A DNA stretch of 11,808 nt from Sulfurospirillum sp. (GTDB lineage Bacteria > Campylobacterota > Campylobacteria > Campylobacterales > QNZT01), in NCBI GenBank assembly GCA_003978455.1, contig QNZT01000103.1, positions 1-11,808 of the forward strand, written 5' to 3'. Below the pieces are notes generated by a model. The model searched no databases, was not told the DNA's origin, and saw only the letters and a program-made list of their open reading frames with translations. The position numbers were made by a program, and so were the translations under genes. Below, one piece after another: positions 5,626 to 11,808 of this stretch. Within the stretch, counting starts at the first letter, position 1, and every line of letters starts with the position of its first letter.

Positions 5626-6904
5626 CAAATCAAAAGCAGCATTTGAAGCAGCGAAAAAAGTGATACCGGGCGGTGTCGACTCTCCGGTGAGAGCATTTAA
5701 AAGTGTTGGAGGAACGCCGGTATTTATTGATCGGGGGGAGGGTGCTTATCTGATTGATATCGACGGCAACCGTTATATCGACTTCGTACAGAGCTGGGGT
5801 CCGTTGATTTTCGGGCATTGCGATGCGGATATCGAAACGGCGGTGATCGAGAGCGCGAAAAAAGGACTTAGTTTCGGAGCACCGACAGTTGTGGAAACAG
5901 CGCTTGCCGAAGAGATTGTCGATCTTTTCGATACGATTGACAAAGTGCGTTTTGTCTCCAGCGGTACCGAAGCGGTGATGAGTGCAATCCGTCTGGCAAG
6001 AGGTTTTACAGGCAGAGATGATATCGTCAAATTTGAAGGGTGTTATCACGGACACAGCGATTCTCTGCTGGTGCAGGCTGGCAGCGGTGCGGTAACATTC
6101 GGTACGCCTTCCTCTCCGGGCGTTCCGGCAGACTTGACCAAACATACCCTGCTGGCAAAATACAACGATCTCAAAAGTGTGGAGAAGTGCTTTACCGATG
6201 CTCCCGACTCTATCGCCTGCGTGATCATCGAGCCGATCGCGGGAAATATGGGACTGGTACCCGCGCAGGAGGCATTTTTGCAGGGCTTGCGTGACTTGTG
6301 TGACAAACATGGTGCACTGTTGATTTTCGATGAAGTGATGAGCGGTTTTCGTGCCTCTTTAAAAGGTGCGCAGGGGATATACAGTGTCAAACCGGATCTG
6401 GTGACTCTGGGCAAAGTGATCGGCGGCGGTATGCCGGTGGGTGCATTTGGCGGGCGTGAGGAGATCATGAACCAGCTCTCACCGGATGGTCCGGTCTATC
6501 AGGCGGGAACACTCAGCGGCAATCCTGTAGCAATGAGTGCGGGACTTGCGTCGCTGAGAAAACTCAAAAGCGATCCTTCTGTCTATACTTCTATGGAGCA
6601 GAAAGCGACACTGCTGGTAGAGGGGTTTAAAACTGCCGCTGCGGCAAACGGTATTACCTTACAAATCGATGTGCGCGGGAGTATGTTCGGCTTCTTTTTC
6701 AACGATCATGAAGTTCTCAGTTTCGATGATGCCCTGAAATCCGATACCGAACTGTTTGCGAAGTTCCATCAGGGGATGTTGAACGAGGGAGTCTACTTCG
6801 CATGCAGCCAGTTTGAGACCGGTTTTATCTCCACGGCGATCACCGAGGAGATGATCTTCTCCGTGATCGATAAAGCGCAAAAAGTCTTTAAAGATATCTC
6901 ATGA
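5615..6904 (+). CDS. hemL: Glutamate-1-semialdehyde 2,1-aminomutase
   Basis: A 429-residue cytoplasmic PLP enzyme converting glutamate-1-semialdehyde to 5-aminolevulinate in the C5 pathway to haem. Visible: VIPGGVDSPVRAFKSVGG near residues 16-33, SSGTEAVMSAIRLARGFTGR from 115, YHGHSDSLL, the PLP-contacting FDEVMSGFR, the Schiff-base lysine K267 in LGKVIGGGMPVGAFGG, and AGTLSGNPVAMSAG. The start ATG at 5615 has AAAGGGA upstream inside the cytochrome gene, and the stop overlaps the next start as ATGA. Length and motifs match the family fully. It is the centre of a four-gene overlapping operon. Confidence 0.97.
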   Translation: MIHDKSKAAFEAAKKVIPGGVDSPVRAFKSVGGTPVFIDRGEGAYLIDIDGNRYIDFVQSWGPLIFGHCDADIETAVIESAKKGLSFGAPTVVETALAEEIVDLFDTIDKVRFVSSGTEAVMSAIRLARGFTGRDDIVKFEGCYHGHSDSLLVQAGSGAVTFGTPSSPGVPADLTKHTLLAKYNDLKSVEKCFTDAPDSIACVIIEPIAGNMGLVPAQEAFLQGLRDLCDKHGALLIFDEVMSGFRASLKGAQGIYSVKPDLVTLGKVIGGGMPVGAFGGREEIMNQLSPDGPVYQAGTLSGNPVAMSAGLASLRKLKSDPSVYTSMEQKATLLVEGFKTAAAANGITLQIDVRGSMFGFFFNDHEVLSFDDALKSDTELFAKFHQGMLNEGVYFACSQFETGFISTAITEEMIFSVIDKAQKVFKDIS

Positions 6905-7206
6905 AGAAGGAAGAACAGGAACCCAAATATGGAAAGTTTGTAGAGGGAGCCGATCAGCTCTCTCTGGGGATCTCGATCGTCGTTGCAGTTTTGCTGGGGA
7001 TCGGTGCGGGTATTTTGATGCGCAAATATCTCGGATATGAGTGGTTGTTTTGGCTGGGAGTTTTCTGGGGTGTCAGTGCGGCGATTCTGAACATACGCAG
7101 AGCCTATGTCAAACAGAAAGCGGAACTCGATCAGCTCAAAGATGATCCGCGATACAAACACTATAACCAGATCGACGACGATGATGACGAGGATGAGAAA
7201 TATTAA
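6901..7206 (+). CDS. AtpZ/AtpI-family small membrane protein
   Basis: A 101-residue protein with a charged N-terminus (KKEEQEPKYGKF), two hydrophobic helices (about 19-41 and 47-65) and a very acidic tail with five Asp in a row followed by EDE. The helix-turn arrangement, with small residues GIGAGILMRKYLG and a second helix WLGVFWGVSAAILNI, fits the AtpZ/AtpI group of F0F1-ATPase accessory proteins, proposed to help assemble the c-ring or carry Mg2+/Ca2+. Here it is next to hemL rather than in an atp operon, so an ATPase role is inferred from family alone. It overlaps hemL as ATGA, and its 3' end overlaps the next gene. Confidence 0.75.
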   Translation: MKKEEQEPKYGKFVEGADQLSLGISIVVAVLLGIGAGILMRKYLGYEWLFWLGVFWGVSAAILNIRRAYVKQKAELDQLKDDPRYKHYNQIDDDDDEDEKY

Positions 7207-7705
7207 AAAGTTACTCTACTGGATGGCTGTAGCCGATCTCCTTCTGATCGCTTTTTCACTGCGTCAGGGGATGCACTGGCTCATCAGTTCGCAGACGGCG
7301 TTTTTCTCTTCGCTGCTGGTGACCGTCGCATCGTTTTATGCCTATAAACTGCTGATCCAAAAGAAGTTAGAGAGCGGGGATATCCCCCCGGAGGATCGGG
7401 ATGAGCTGGATATCATCGAAGATAAACATGAACTCTACGAGGATGATACACCGCATGACACGGTTGCCGACCTGAAAGCGGTGATCAAAGAGGAGCGTGC
7501 GAAGATAGGCGGGATCAAAAACAGTGCCCAAAACATCGCCAAAACATTCAGTGCGATCCTCTCACCGCTGCGTGTCACTTCCTATATCGTTTTGGTATTG
7601 GGTTTTTTGTATCTGAATCGACATGGATATCTCGATATCTGGGCATATGTGACAGGTTTGACGGTAGTACCTGTCGTATCGCTCTTTTTTGGGAGAGTAA
7701 GATAA
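7193..7705 (+). CDS. Conserved-looking membrane protein, four predicted helices
   Basis: I do not recognise a named family. From the chosen ATG at 7193 the product has 170 residues, with hydrophobic helices at about 8-23, 33-54, 124-140 and 147-166, and a hydrophilic middle of roughly 70 residues. That middle starts acidic (PPEDRDELDIIEDKHELYEDD) and then has a basic helical stretch (KAVIKEERAKIGGIKNSAQNIAKTF). Two hairpins of helices with a cytosolic domain between them is the likely topology. The start overlaps the upstream gene by 14 nt; GAGG directly abuts the ATG, which is poor spacing and suggests translational coupling. Earlier in-frame ATGs from 7106 would only translate out-of-frame AtpZ sequence. 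It is the last gene of the cytochrome c-hemL operon. Confidence 0.75.
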   Translation: MRNIKKLLYWMAVADLLLIAFSLRQGMHWLISSQTAFFSSLLVTVASFYAYKLLIQKKLESGDIPPEDRDELDIIEDKHELYEDDTPHDTVADLKAVIKEERAKIGGIKNSAQNIAKTFSAILSPLRVTSYIVLVLGFLYLNRHGYLDIWAYVTGLTVVPVVSLFFGRVR

Positions 7706-7742
7706 ATCAAGCCGCGTGAGCCCTTCGCTGTGAGAGCGTTAA

Positions 7743-7768
7743 GAAATCGTGAACTACTTCACGATTTC
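7743..7768. repeat. Perfect 11-bp inverted repeat with CTAC loop
   Basis: GAAATCGTGAA (7743-7753) and TTCACGATTTC (7758-7768) pair perfectly around CTAC. The stem is moderately stable and no long T-run follows on either strand, so it is not a textbook terminator, but it could block exonucleases or contribute to termination between the convergent genes. Confidence 0.8.
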
Positions 7769-7811
7769 AGCTCGGAACCAAGCTGATGTGCACTTGTGCA
7801 CCAGCGCCGGC

Positions 7812-7854
7812 AGCGTTAGTGCAGCTTCTGGAACCAAGTCCCAGAAGCGTTAAC
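7812..7854 (-). repeat. Interspersed stem-loop repeat, copy B
   Basis: Same length and same ends (AGCGTTAG ... GCGTTAAC) as copy A at 2401-2443. The stem is GCTTCTGG (7824-7831) / CCAGAAGC (7841-7848); relative to copy A one base pair has changed on both arms, so pairing is kept. On the minus strand the stem extends to 11 bp through GAC/GUU with a UUG loop. In that sense it begins 20 nt after the rpoD stop. The minus strand is given because the core pairs best there. Confidence 0.75.
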
Positions 7855-7868
7855 CGGATAAAGTCCTT

Positions 7869-9704
7869 CTACTCTTCGATATAGTTTTTGAGTTTACGTC
7901 CCACTTTGGGGTGTTTGAGTTTTTTGATCGCAGAGTTTTCGATCTGTCTGACACGCTCTCTTGTAACGTTGAGCTCTTTCCCTATCTCTTCAAGTGTTCT
8001 GTCACTCTCGTCGTCCAGCAATCCGAAACGCATCCTGACGACGGCACGTTCTCTTTCGTTGAGCTGGTCGAGTACATCGTCGATCTGATGTTTGAGGTCA
8101 TTTTTGAGCATAAATTCGATCGGTGCGACAGACTTTTTGTCTTCGACGAAATCTCCGAACTTACCGTCATCTTCATTGCCGATCGGTGCTTCGAGTGAGA
8201 TAGGCTCTTTGGTGATTTTGATGACATTTTTCACTTTGTCCACACTCAGACCCACCTCTTCGGCGATCTGTTCGAGATCAGGTTCTTTACCGAACTCCTG
8301 GAGATATTTTCGTGTGATCTTGTTGATACGGTTGATCGTCTCGATCATATGGATCGGGATACGGATCGTCTTTGCCTGATCGGCGATAGCACGGCTGATC
8401 GCCTGTCTGATCCACCAGGTAGCATAGGTTGAAAATTTGTACCCCTTTTTGTACTCGAACTTGTCCACCGCTTTCATGAGACCGATGTTACCCTCTTGTA
8501 TCAGGTCGAGGAACGGCAGACCGCGGTTTGTGTAGCGTTTGGCGATCGAAACCACGAGACGGAGATTGGACTTTGCCATACGGGTTTTCGCTTTGTCGGC
8601 GATCGCTTTACCGCGTTTGATCTGTTCGAGGATCTCTTTCAGGCGTTCCGGCTCAAGGTCGAAACTATCTTTACTCGCTTCTTTGGTCTGGAAAAGTTTT
8701 TTGATCTCCATGTAGGTAGAGACCATCGTCGCTTCCGGTACCGATGCCAGGATATCCTCTTTGCTCATATTGGTGATGTTTGAGAGGATCTTCTGGTGAT
8801 TTTCTTTGAGTGTATCGTTGAAGAGAGGGAGTTTGTACTCCAGTTTTTTGAGCTCTTTTTCAAAACCGTCATCCGTTTTGAGGGCAGTCTCCATAGACTT
8901 GACCAGTTCATTGATCAGTTTACTGGTCGGTCCCAGATCCATCAGTTTCTCTTTCAGAATCTTCTTTTTATAGGCGAGTGCCAGAAGATGCTTGATCTTC
9001 TCCTCTTCGGTAGCATCTTCGGGAAGTTCGATTGAAGAGATTTTGATCCACTCTTTTTTCGCTTTTTCGAGTGCTTTGAAGGCTTCGTTGACCTTCTTTT
9101 CCCGTTTGTTGTCGCCTTTTTTGGCGGGGAGATTGTCTGTGTCGCTCTCTTCTTCGTCATCTCCGTCACTCTGCTCATCGTCATCGAAGTTTTTGAAGAG
9201 CTCTTTGACGCGTCTCTCACGGTTGATCAGCGCCTCTTTGTAGTCGAGGATAAAGTCGATCAGGTAGGGGACGGAACAGAAGGCATCGATGATGATATCT
9301 TCACCCAGTTCGATCTTTTTACTGATCTCGATCTCTTCCTCTTTGGTCAGCAGTGGCACCTGTCCCATCTCACGTAGGTACATACGCACAGGGGAGTCGC
9401 TGCGCGACCACTCAAGTAACTCCTTCTCTTTTGCAAGGTCAAACTCGTTTTCGAGTGCTTCATCCTGAAGTTTCAGACGCTCTTCTTCGCGTTGCTGCGC
9501 TTCCTGGATATTTTTGATTTTTGCGATTTCCGCTGAAGAGACGATTTTGACATTGTACTTTTTCAGCAGGGAGAGTACTTTTTTGGCATTGGTGGCGGTG
9601 GGCTGTTTGGGAAAAAGATCCATCAGCTCTTCATAGGTAACGTAATCGTTCTGATGGCTGTTGAAAAGCGCTTCGAGTGCTTTGTTTAATTCTTTTGCAG
9701 ACAT
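7869..9704 (-). CDS. rpoD: RNA polymerase primary sigma factor (sigma-70)
   Basis: A 611-residue housekeeping sigma factor. Region 1.1-like N-terminus covers about residues 1-66. Region 1.2 is seen as SDSPVRMYLREMGQVPLLT near 102-120. A non-conserved insert follows, with a very acidic stretch (FDDDEQSDGDDEEESDTDN) about 172-190 and then a basic one. Region 2 (about 373-450) contains NLRLVVSIAKRYTNRGLPF, DLIQEGNIGLMKAVDKFEY and the -10-recognising YKFSTYATWWIRQAI. Region 4 near the C-terminus has the -35-binding helix-turn-helix VTRERVRQIENSAIKKLKHP. The ATG has GAGGGGAT upstream and a TATAAT box 85 nt before it. It stands alone as a single gene, divergent from the flagellar rod genes. Complete and intact. 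Confidence 0.98.
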   Translation of the reverse strand: MSAKELNKALEALFNSHQNDYVTYEELMDLFPKQPTATNAKKVLSLLKKYNVKIVSSAEIAKIKNIQEAQQREEERLKLQDEALENEFDLAKEKELLEWSRSDSPVRMYLREMGQVPLLTKEEEIEISKKIELGEDIIIDAFCSVPYLIDFILDYKEALINRERRVKELFKNFDDDEQSDGDDEEESDTDNLPAKKGDNKREKKVNEAFKALEKAKKEWIKISSIELPEDATEEEKIKHLLALAYKKKILKEKLMDLGPTSKLINELVKSMETALKTDDGFEKELKKLEYKLPLFNDTLKENHQKILSNITNMSKEDILASVPEATMVSTYMEIKKLFQTKEASKDSFDLEPERLKEILEQIKRGKAIADKAKTRMAKSNLRLVVSIAKRYTNRGLPFLDLIQEGNIGLMKAVDKFEYKKGYKFSTYATWWIRQAISRAIADQAKTIRIPIHMIETINRINKITRKYLQEFGKEPDLEQIAEEVGLSVDKVKNVIKITKEPISLEAPIGNEDDGKFGDFVEDKKSVAPIEFMLKNDLKHQIDDVLDQLNERERAVVRMRFGLLDDESDRTLEEIGKELNVTRERVRQIENSAIKKLKHPKVGRKLKNYIEE

Positions 9705-9789
9705 AGTTTCGGATCCCCTCTTGTCTTTACTGGGAAGAAGTCAAAAAAAATTTGTTCTTTTTACCGTTTGACTTTGATTTAAGCCAGAA

Positions 9790-9795
9790 ATTATA
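9790..9795 (-). promoter_or_regulatory. Sigma-70 -10 box for rpoD
   Basis: The minus strand reads GGGTATAAT, with a perfect hexamer about 85 nt before the rpoD ATG, giving a leader of about 80 nt. The -35 region is AT-rich without a recognisable hexamer. If correct, rpoD is transcribed by its own product. Confidence 0.5.
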
Positions 9796-9809
9796 CCCAA
9801 ATTTTCTTA

Positions 9810-9815
9810 TATAAT
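9810..9815 (+). promoter_or_regulatory. Possible sigma-70 -10 box toward flgF
   Basis: A perfect TATAAT on the plus strand only 14 nt from the minus-strand -10 box of rpoD. It could give a basal or antisense transcript through the sigma-54 site. It may also be chance in an AT-rich stretch. Confidence 0.3.
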
Positions 9816-9870
9816 GTTTAAAAAGAGTGTTTTCAGACGCTTTTGTGCTTCATGAAAGGCATAAAAAAAG

Positions 9871-9886
9871 TGGCACGTTTTATGCT
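9871..9886 (+). promoter_or_regulatory. Sigma-54 (RpoN) promoter for flgF-flgG
   Basis: TGGCACGTTTTATGCT matches the -24/-12 consensus TGGCAC-N5-TTGCW at all but one position (A for the first T of TTGC), with exact spacing between GG and GC. Transcription would start near 9897, giving a leader of about 26 nt before the flgF ATG at 9923. Middle flagellar genes, including rod and hook genes, are known to be RpoN-dependent in Campylobacter and Helicobacter. An 8-bp inverted repeat, GCATAAAA (9859-9866) / TTTTATGC (9878-9885), overlaps the site. Confidence 0.8.
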
Positions 9887-9912
9887 TCAGGCTTTTGCAG
9901 CAGTTCTGAGAC

Positions 9913-9917
9913 AGGGG
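9913..9917 (+). promoter_or_regulatory. Ribosome-binding site fixing the flgF start
   Basis: AGGGG ends 5 nt before the ATG at 9923. Together with the sigma-54 promoter at 9871-9886 it rules against the longer in-frame start at 9827, which would lie upstream of the transcript start. Confidence 0.75.
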
Positions 9918-9922
9918 TTTAT

Positions 9923-10735
9923 ATGCAAAGCGGATATTATCAGGCAGCAGGTGCCATGGTCACACAGTTCAACAGACTCGATGTGATCTCCAACAACCTT
10001 GCCAATGTCAATACCTCCGGGTTTAGGCGGGATAATGTCATTATCGGTGATTTTGAGCGTATCTATCAGCAAAAAAGAGACGAATTACCGCTTCAGAACC
10101 ATACGAAAGAGGCTGCAAAGTTTTTTAACCGTACGCTCAACCGGACACCGAGGATCGTCGACCGTTATACCGACTTCTCTTCGATGCGCCTGAGATATAC
10201 GGGAAACAGTCTCGATTTTGCGCTTAGAGAGCCGGATCTCTTTTTTGCGGTAGAGACACCGCAGGGTGTGCGGCTGACACAGCAGAGCAGTTTCGATATC
10301 AACTCCGAAGGAGATATCGTTACCAAAGAGGGGTACAGACTTTTGCCTGAGGAGTTTGTCAACAGTACGAACCGTAACATTCATGTACCACGGGGAAAGG
10401 CGCTTTTTCTCAGTGATGACGGAACACTCAGTATGGATGGTAAAAAAGTGGCAAAACTTTTCATCGCCAGAGTGAAAAATACCAATCTGTTACAAAAAGA
10501 GGGTGATACGCTCTATAAAATGAAAGATATTGAAAAAAATGCGATTCAAGTCAATCAGGGAAGTGCCTATGTCAAGCAGGGGTTTCAGCAAATGAGCAAT
10601 GTCAATGCAGTCGAAGAGATGGTGGCGTTGATCGAGACCAACCGGCTTGTAGAGATGTACCAGCGTGTGATGAGTACACAGATGGATGAACTCAACAGAG
10701 ATGCCGTCACCAAGCTGGCAACGACCAGAGCATAA
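9923..10735 (+). CDS. flgF: Flagellar basal-body rod protein FlgF
   Basis: A 270-residue axial protein of the flagellar rod, exported by the flagellar type III apparatus and without a cleaved signal peptide. The N-terminal rod motif reads LDVISNNLANVNTSGF (19-34), and the C-terminal helix includes YVKQGFQQMSNVNAVEEM and TNRLVEMYQRVMSTQMDELNR. These two ends pair as a coiled bundle in the family, with a variable central domain. The divergent middle and the position directly before a canonical flgG mark it as FlgF (proximal rod) rather than a second FlgG. The start is set by the ribosome-binding site and sigma-54 promoter upstream. There is a 20-nt gap to flgG, so both are in one operon. Confidence 0.92.
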   Translation: MQSGYYQAAGAMVTQFNRLDVISNNLANVNTSGFRRDNVIIGDFERIYQQKRDELPLQNHTKEAAKFFNRTLNRTPRIVDRYTDFSSMRLRYTGNSLDFALREPDLFFAVETPQGVRLTQQSSFDINSEGDIVTKEGYRLLPEEFVNSTNRNIHVPRGKALFLSDDGTLSMDGKKVAKLFIARVKNTNLLQKEGDTLYKMKDIEKNAIQVNQGSAYVKQGFQQMSNVNAVEEMVALIETNRLVEMYQRVMSTQMDELNRDAVTKLATTRA

Positions 10736-10755
10736 GTTAAAAAGGGGAAGAGAAA

Positions 10756-11544
10756 ATGATCAGATCACTTTATACAGCTGCGACGGGGATGCTTGCACAG
10801 CAGACCCAGATCGATACCACATCGAACAACATCGCCAATGTCAATACCATCGGCTATAAAAAACAGAGGGCGGAGTTTGCAGATCTTTTTTATCAGGTGA
10901 TGGAGTATGCCGGGGTCGGTTCCGGTACGACACTGGGCTCACCGACGGGTATCGAAGTGGGGCTTGGTGTACGTCCGACAGCGATCACCAAGCAGTTTAC
11001 GCAGGGTAACTTCAAAGAGACCGGAAACAATCTCGATCTCGCCATCACCGGAAACGGATTTTTCCAGGTCGAGCTTCCGGATGGTTCGACTGCCTATACC
11101 CGAAACGGAGCGTTTAAAGTGGATGGTAACGGTACAGTAGTCAATGCAGACGGGTACAAACTGCTGCCGGAGATCACCATACCGCCCAATGCCGTCACAA
11201 TAGCGATCGGTACAGACGGTACGGTTTCAGTGCTTCAGGCGGGAGATACCGAGCCCAACCAGGTGGGACAGATCGAGTTGGCAAACTTCATCAACCCGGC
11301 AGGTCTGCACTCTCTGGGGGACAACAACTATATCCAGACAGTCGCTTCGGGAGATGCGGTGACCGGGATCGCCGGTCTGGAAGGGCTAGGACAGATCAAG
11401 CAGGGATTTGTCGAGATGAGTAACGTCCAGCTGGTCGAGGAGATGACCGATCTGATCACGGGACAGAGGGCGTATGAAGCCAACTCCAAAGCGATCACCA
11501 CATCAGATGAGATGTTGCAGACTGTCAATCAGCTGAAACGATAA
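10756..11544 (+). CDS. flgG: Flagellar basal-body distal rod protein FlgG
   Basis: A 262-residue distal rod protein, the usual FlgG length. MIRSLYTAATGMLAQQTQIDTTSNN and IANVNTIGYKKQRAEF form the conserved N-terminal segment. The centre contains TGNNLDLAITGNGFFQVELPDG and AYTRNGAFKVDGNGTVV, and the C-terminus is KQGFVEMSNVQLVEEMTDLI followed by TGQRAYEANSKAITTSDEMLQ. All of these are hallmark FlgG segments. AAGGGG lies 8 nt before the ATG. It assembles onto FlgF and carries the hook, and is translated from the same mRNA as flgF and probably the small gene that follows. Confidence 0.97.
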   Translation: MIRSLYTAATGMLAQQTQIDTTSNNIANVNTIGYKKQRAEFADLFYQVMEYAGVGSGTTLGSPTGIEVGLGVRPTAITKQFTQGNFKETGNNLDLAITGNGFFQVELPDGSTAYTRNGAFKVDGNGTVVNADGYKLLPEITIPPNAVTIAIGTDGTVSVLQAGDTEPNQVGQIELANFINPAGLHSLGDNNYIQTVASGDAVTGIAGLEGLGQIKQGFVEMSNVQLVEEMTDLITGQRAYEANSKAITTSDEMLQTVNQLKR

Positions 11545-11557
11545 AAGGGAAATATAG

Positions 11558-11698
11558 ATGGATAAAATAGTGATGATTCCGACAGTATTGATTTTGCTGG
11601 TACTGGCGGGCGGACTGCTCTTTTTTTATGGGGTAGAATACCTCTTCAACCGATCCGATTTCAAGGAGCTGGAAGAACTCGAAAAAAAGCTTTACTGA
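11558..11698 (+). CDS. 46-residue single-helix membrane protein after flgG
   Basis: A short frame with ATG at 11558, stop TGA at 11696-11698 and a good ribosome-binding site AAGGGAA (11545-11551) 6 nt upstream, starting 13 nt after the flgG stop. The product has one strongly hydrophobic helix (about residues 5-26, VMIPTVLILLVLAGG and on) and a charged tail NRSDFKELEELEKKLY that could form a short amphipathic or coiled helix. N-out or N-in orientation is not clear; the Asn-Arg after the helix suggests a cytoplasmic tail. I do not recognise a family. Close spacing suggests co-transcription with flgF-flgG. Some small oxidase-assembly proteins (CcoS-like) have a similar plan, but the sequence match is not convincing. 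Confidence 0.7.
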   Translation: MDKIVMIPTVLILLVLAGGLLFFYGVEYLFNRSDFKELEELEKKLY

Positions 11699-11741
11699 AC
11701 GATTTAACTGAAACTTTTACATACTTTTGTGTTTTTTTAGA

Positions 11742-11747
11742 TAAAAT
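11742..11747 (+). promoter_or_regulatory. Possible -10 box before the leuD-like gene
   Basis: TAAAAT, one mismatch from TATAAT, lies downstream of a T-run and 28 nt before the ATG at 11776. No good -35 at normal spacing (TTTACA at 11716-11721 is 20 nt away). Weak, but the most promoter-like site in this 77-nt gap. Confidence 0.35.
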
Positions 11748-11775
11748 AGCCGCAATTTAAATACAAAGGTATGTT

Positions 11776-11808
11776 ATGAACATGATTACAGGCAATGTCT
11801 GGAAGTTC
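11776..11808 (+). CDS. leuD: Probable 3-isopropylmalate dehydratase small subunit, 5' fragment
   Basis: Only 11 codons are in the window: MNMITGNVWKF. The ATG has AAAGG (11765-11769) 6 nt upstream. The string ITGxVWKF at the very N-terminus is typical of the bacterial LeuD small subunit of isopropylmalate isomerase (leucine synthesis), which continues with a GxxxDTD segment just outside the window. With so few residues the call is a recognition from memory, not a domain match. Confidence 0.55.
   Translation, partial: MNMITGNVWKF

Larger units (their letters stand above)
7706..7868. other. Convergent intergenic region filled with hairpins
   Basis: This 163-nt gap lies between the 3' ends of the four-helix membrane protein gene and rpoD and has no plausible ORF. 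It contains a chain of inverted repeats: GAAATCGTGAA/TTCACGATTTC (7743-7753 and 7758-7768, loop CTAC), CAGCT/AGCTG (7768-7772 and 7781-7785), an imperfect GCTG..GTGCAC / GTGCACCAGC hairpin (7782-7805), and stem-loop copy B (7812-7854). AGCGTTA occurs three times (7735, 7812, 7846) and GGAACCAAG twice (7774, 7830). Confidence 0.8.

Noticed and set aside
7706..7868. CRISPR array or small RNA gene in the hairpin-rich gap
   Set aside because: Repeats are not regularly spaced or of constant length and there are no spacers or cas genes. No promoter-like box points into the gap.
9827..9922. Longer flgF reading starting at 9827
   Set aside because: The sigma-54 promoter lies inside it and the resulting N-terminus is not that of rod proteins. 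ATG at 9923 has a good ribosome-binding site.
11558..11698. CcoS, the small oxidase maturation protein, as identity of the 46-residue frame
   Set aside because: The general plan of one helix and short tail is similar, but the expected tail pattern around GQFDD is absent and no oxidase or copper-transport gene is adjacent.

Overview
The window looks like chromosomal core sequence from a member of the Campylobacterota (the former Epsilonproteobacteria), most likely a mesophilic sulfur-oxidising relative of Sulfurovum or Sulfurimonas. This is inferred from the gene families, the neighbourhood folD / c-type cytochrome / hemL / small membrane proteins next to lepB (much like the hemL-folD-lepP neighbourhood of Campylobacter jejuni, from memory), AT-rich promoters with a clear -10 but no convincing -35, and a sigma-54 type promoter in front of the flagellar rod genes. 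No mobile element, CRISPR array, tRNA or rRNA is visible.

Layout. 1-499 (-): start of an outer-membrane beta-barrel protein that runs off the left edge inside a Gly-Asn hexanucleotide repeat. 500-734: AT-rich divergent promoter region. 738-2386 (+): CoA-binding-domain protein and threonine ammonia-lyase, overlapping as TGATG. 2387-2453: convergent gap holding a stem-loop repeat. 2454-2816 (-): unrecognised 120-residue protein. 2918-5180 (-): tightly packed folD - lepB - site-2 protease. 5239-7705 (+): cytochrome c, hemL, an AtpZ/AtpI-like protein and a four-helix membrane protein, all overlapping. 7706-7868: convergent gap with a chain of hairpins related to the 2401-2443 repeat. 7869-9704 (-): rpoD. 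9705-9922: divergent regulatory region with sigma-70-like -10 boxes on both strands and a sigma-54 site. 9923-11698 (+): flgF, flgG and an unrecorded 46-residue membrane protein. 11776 onward (+): first codons of what looks like leuD.

Most of the content is housekeeping: branched-chain amino acid synthesis (ilvA, probably leuD), one-carbon metabolism (folD), tetrapyrrole synthesis (hemL), protein export and membrane proteolysis (lepB, site-2 protease), the primary sigma factor and the flagellar rod. I see no new defence or biosynthetic system. The most unusual signal is non-coding: a 43-nt repeat found in both convergent gaps, with a compensatory base change in its stem and a hairpin core that is flipped relative to its flanks, so that the better-paired form lies in the sense strand just after the stop codon of both ilvA and rpoD. 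Also notable are the in-frame repeat in a predicted surface loop, the sigma-54 promoter that resolves the flgF start, and the small membrane protein after flgG.
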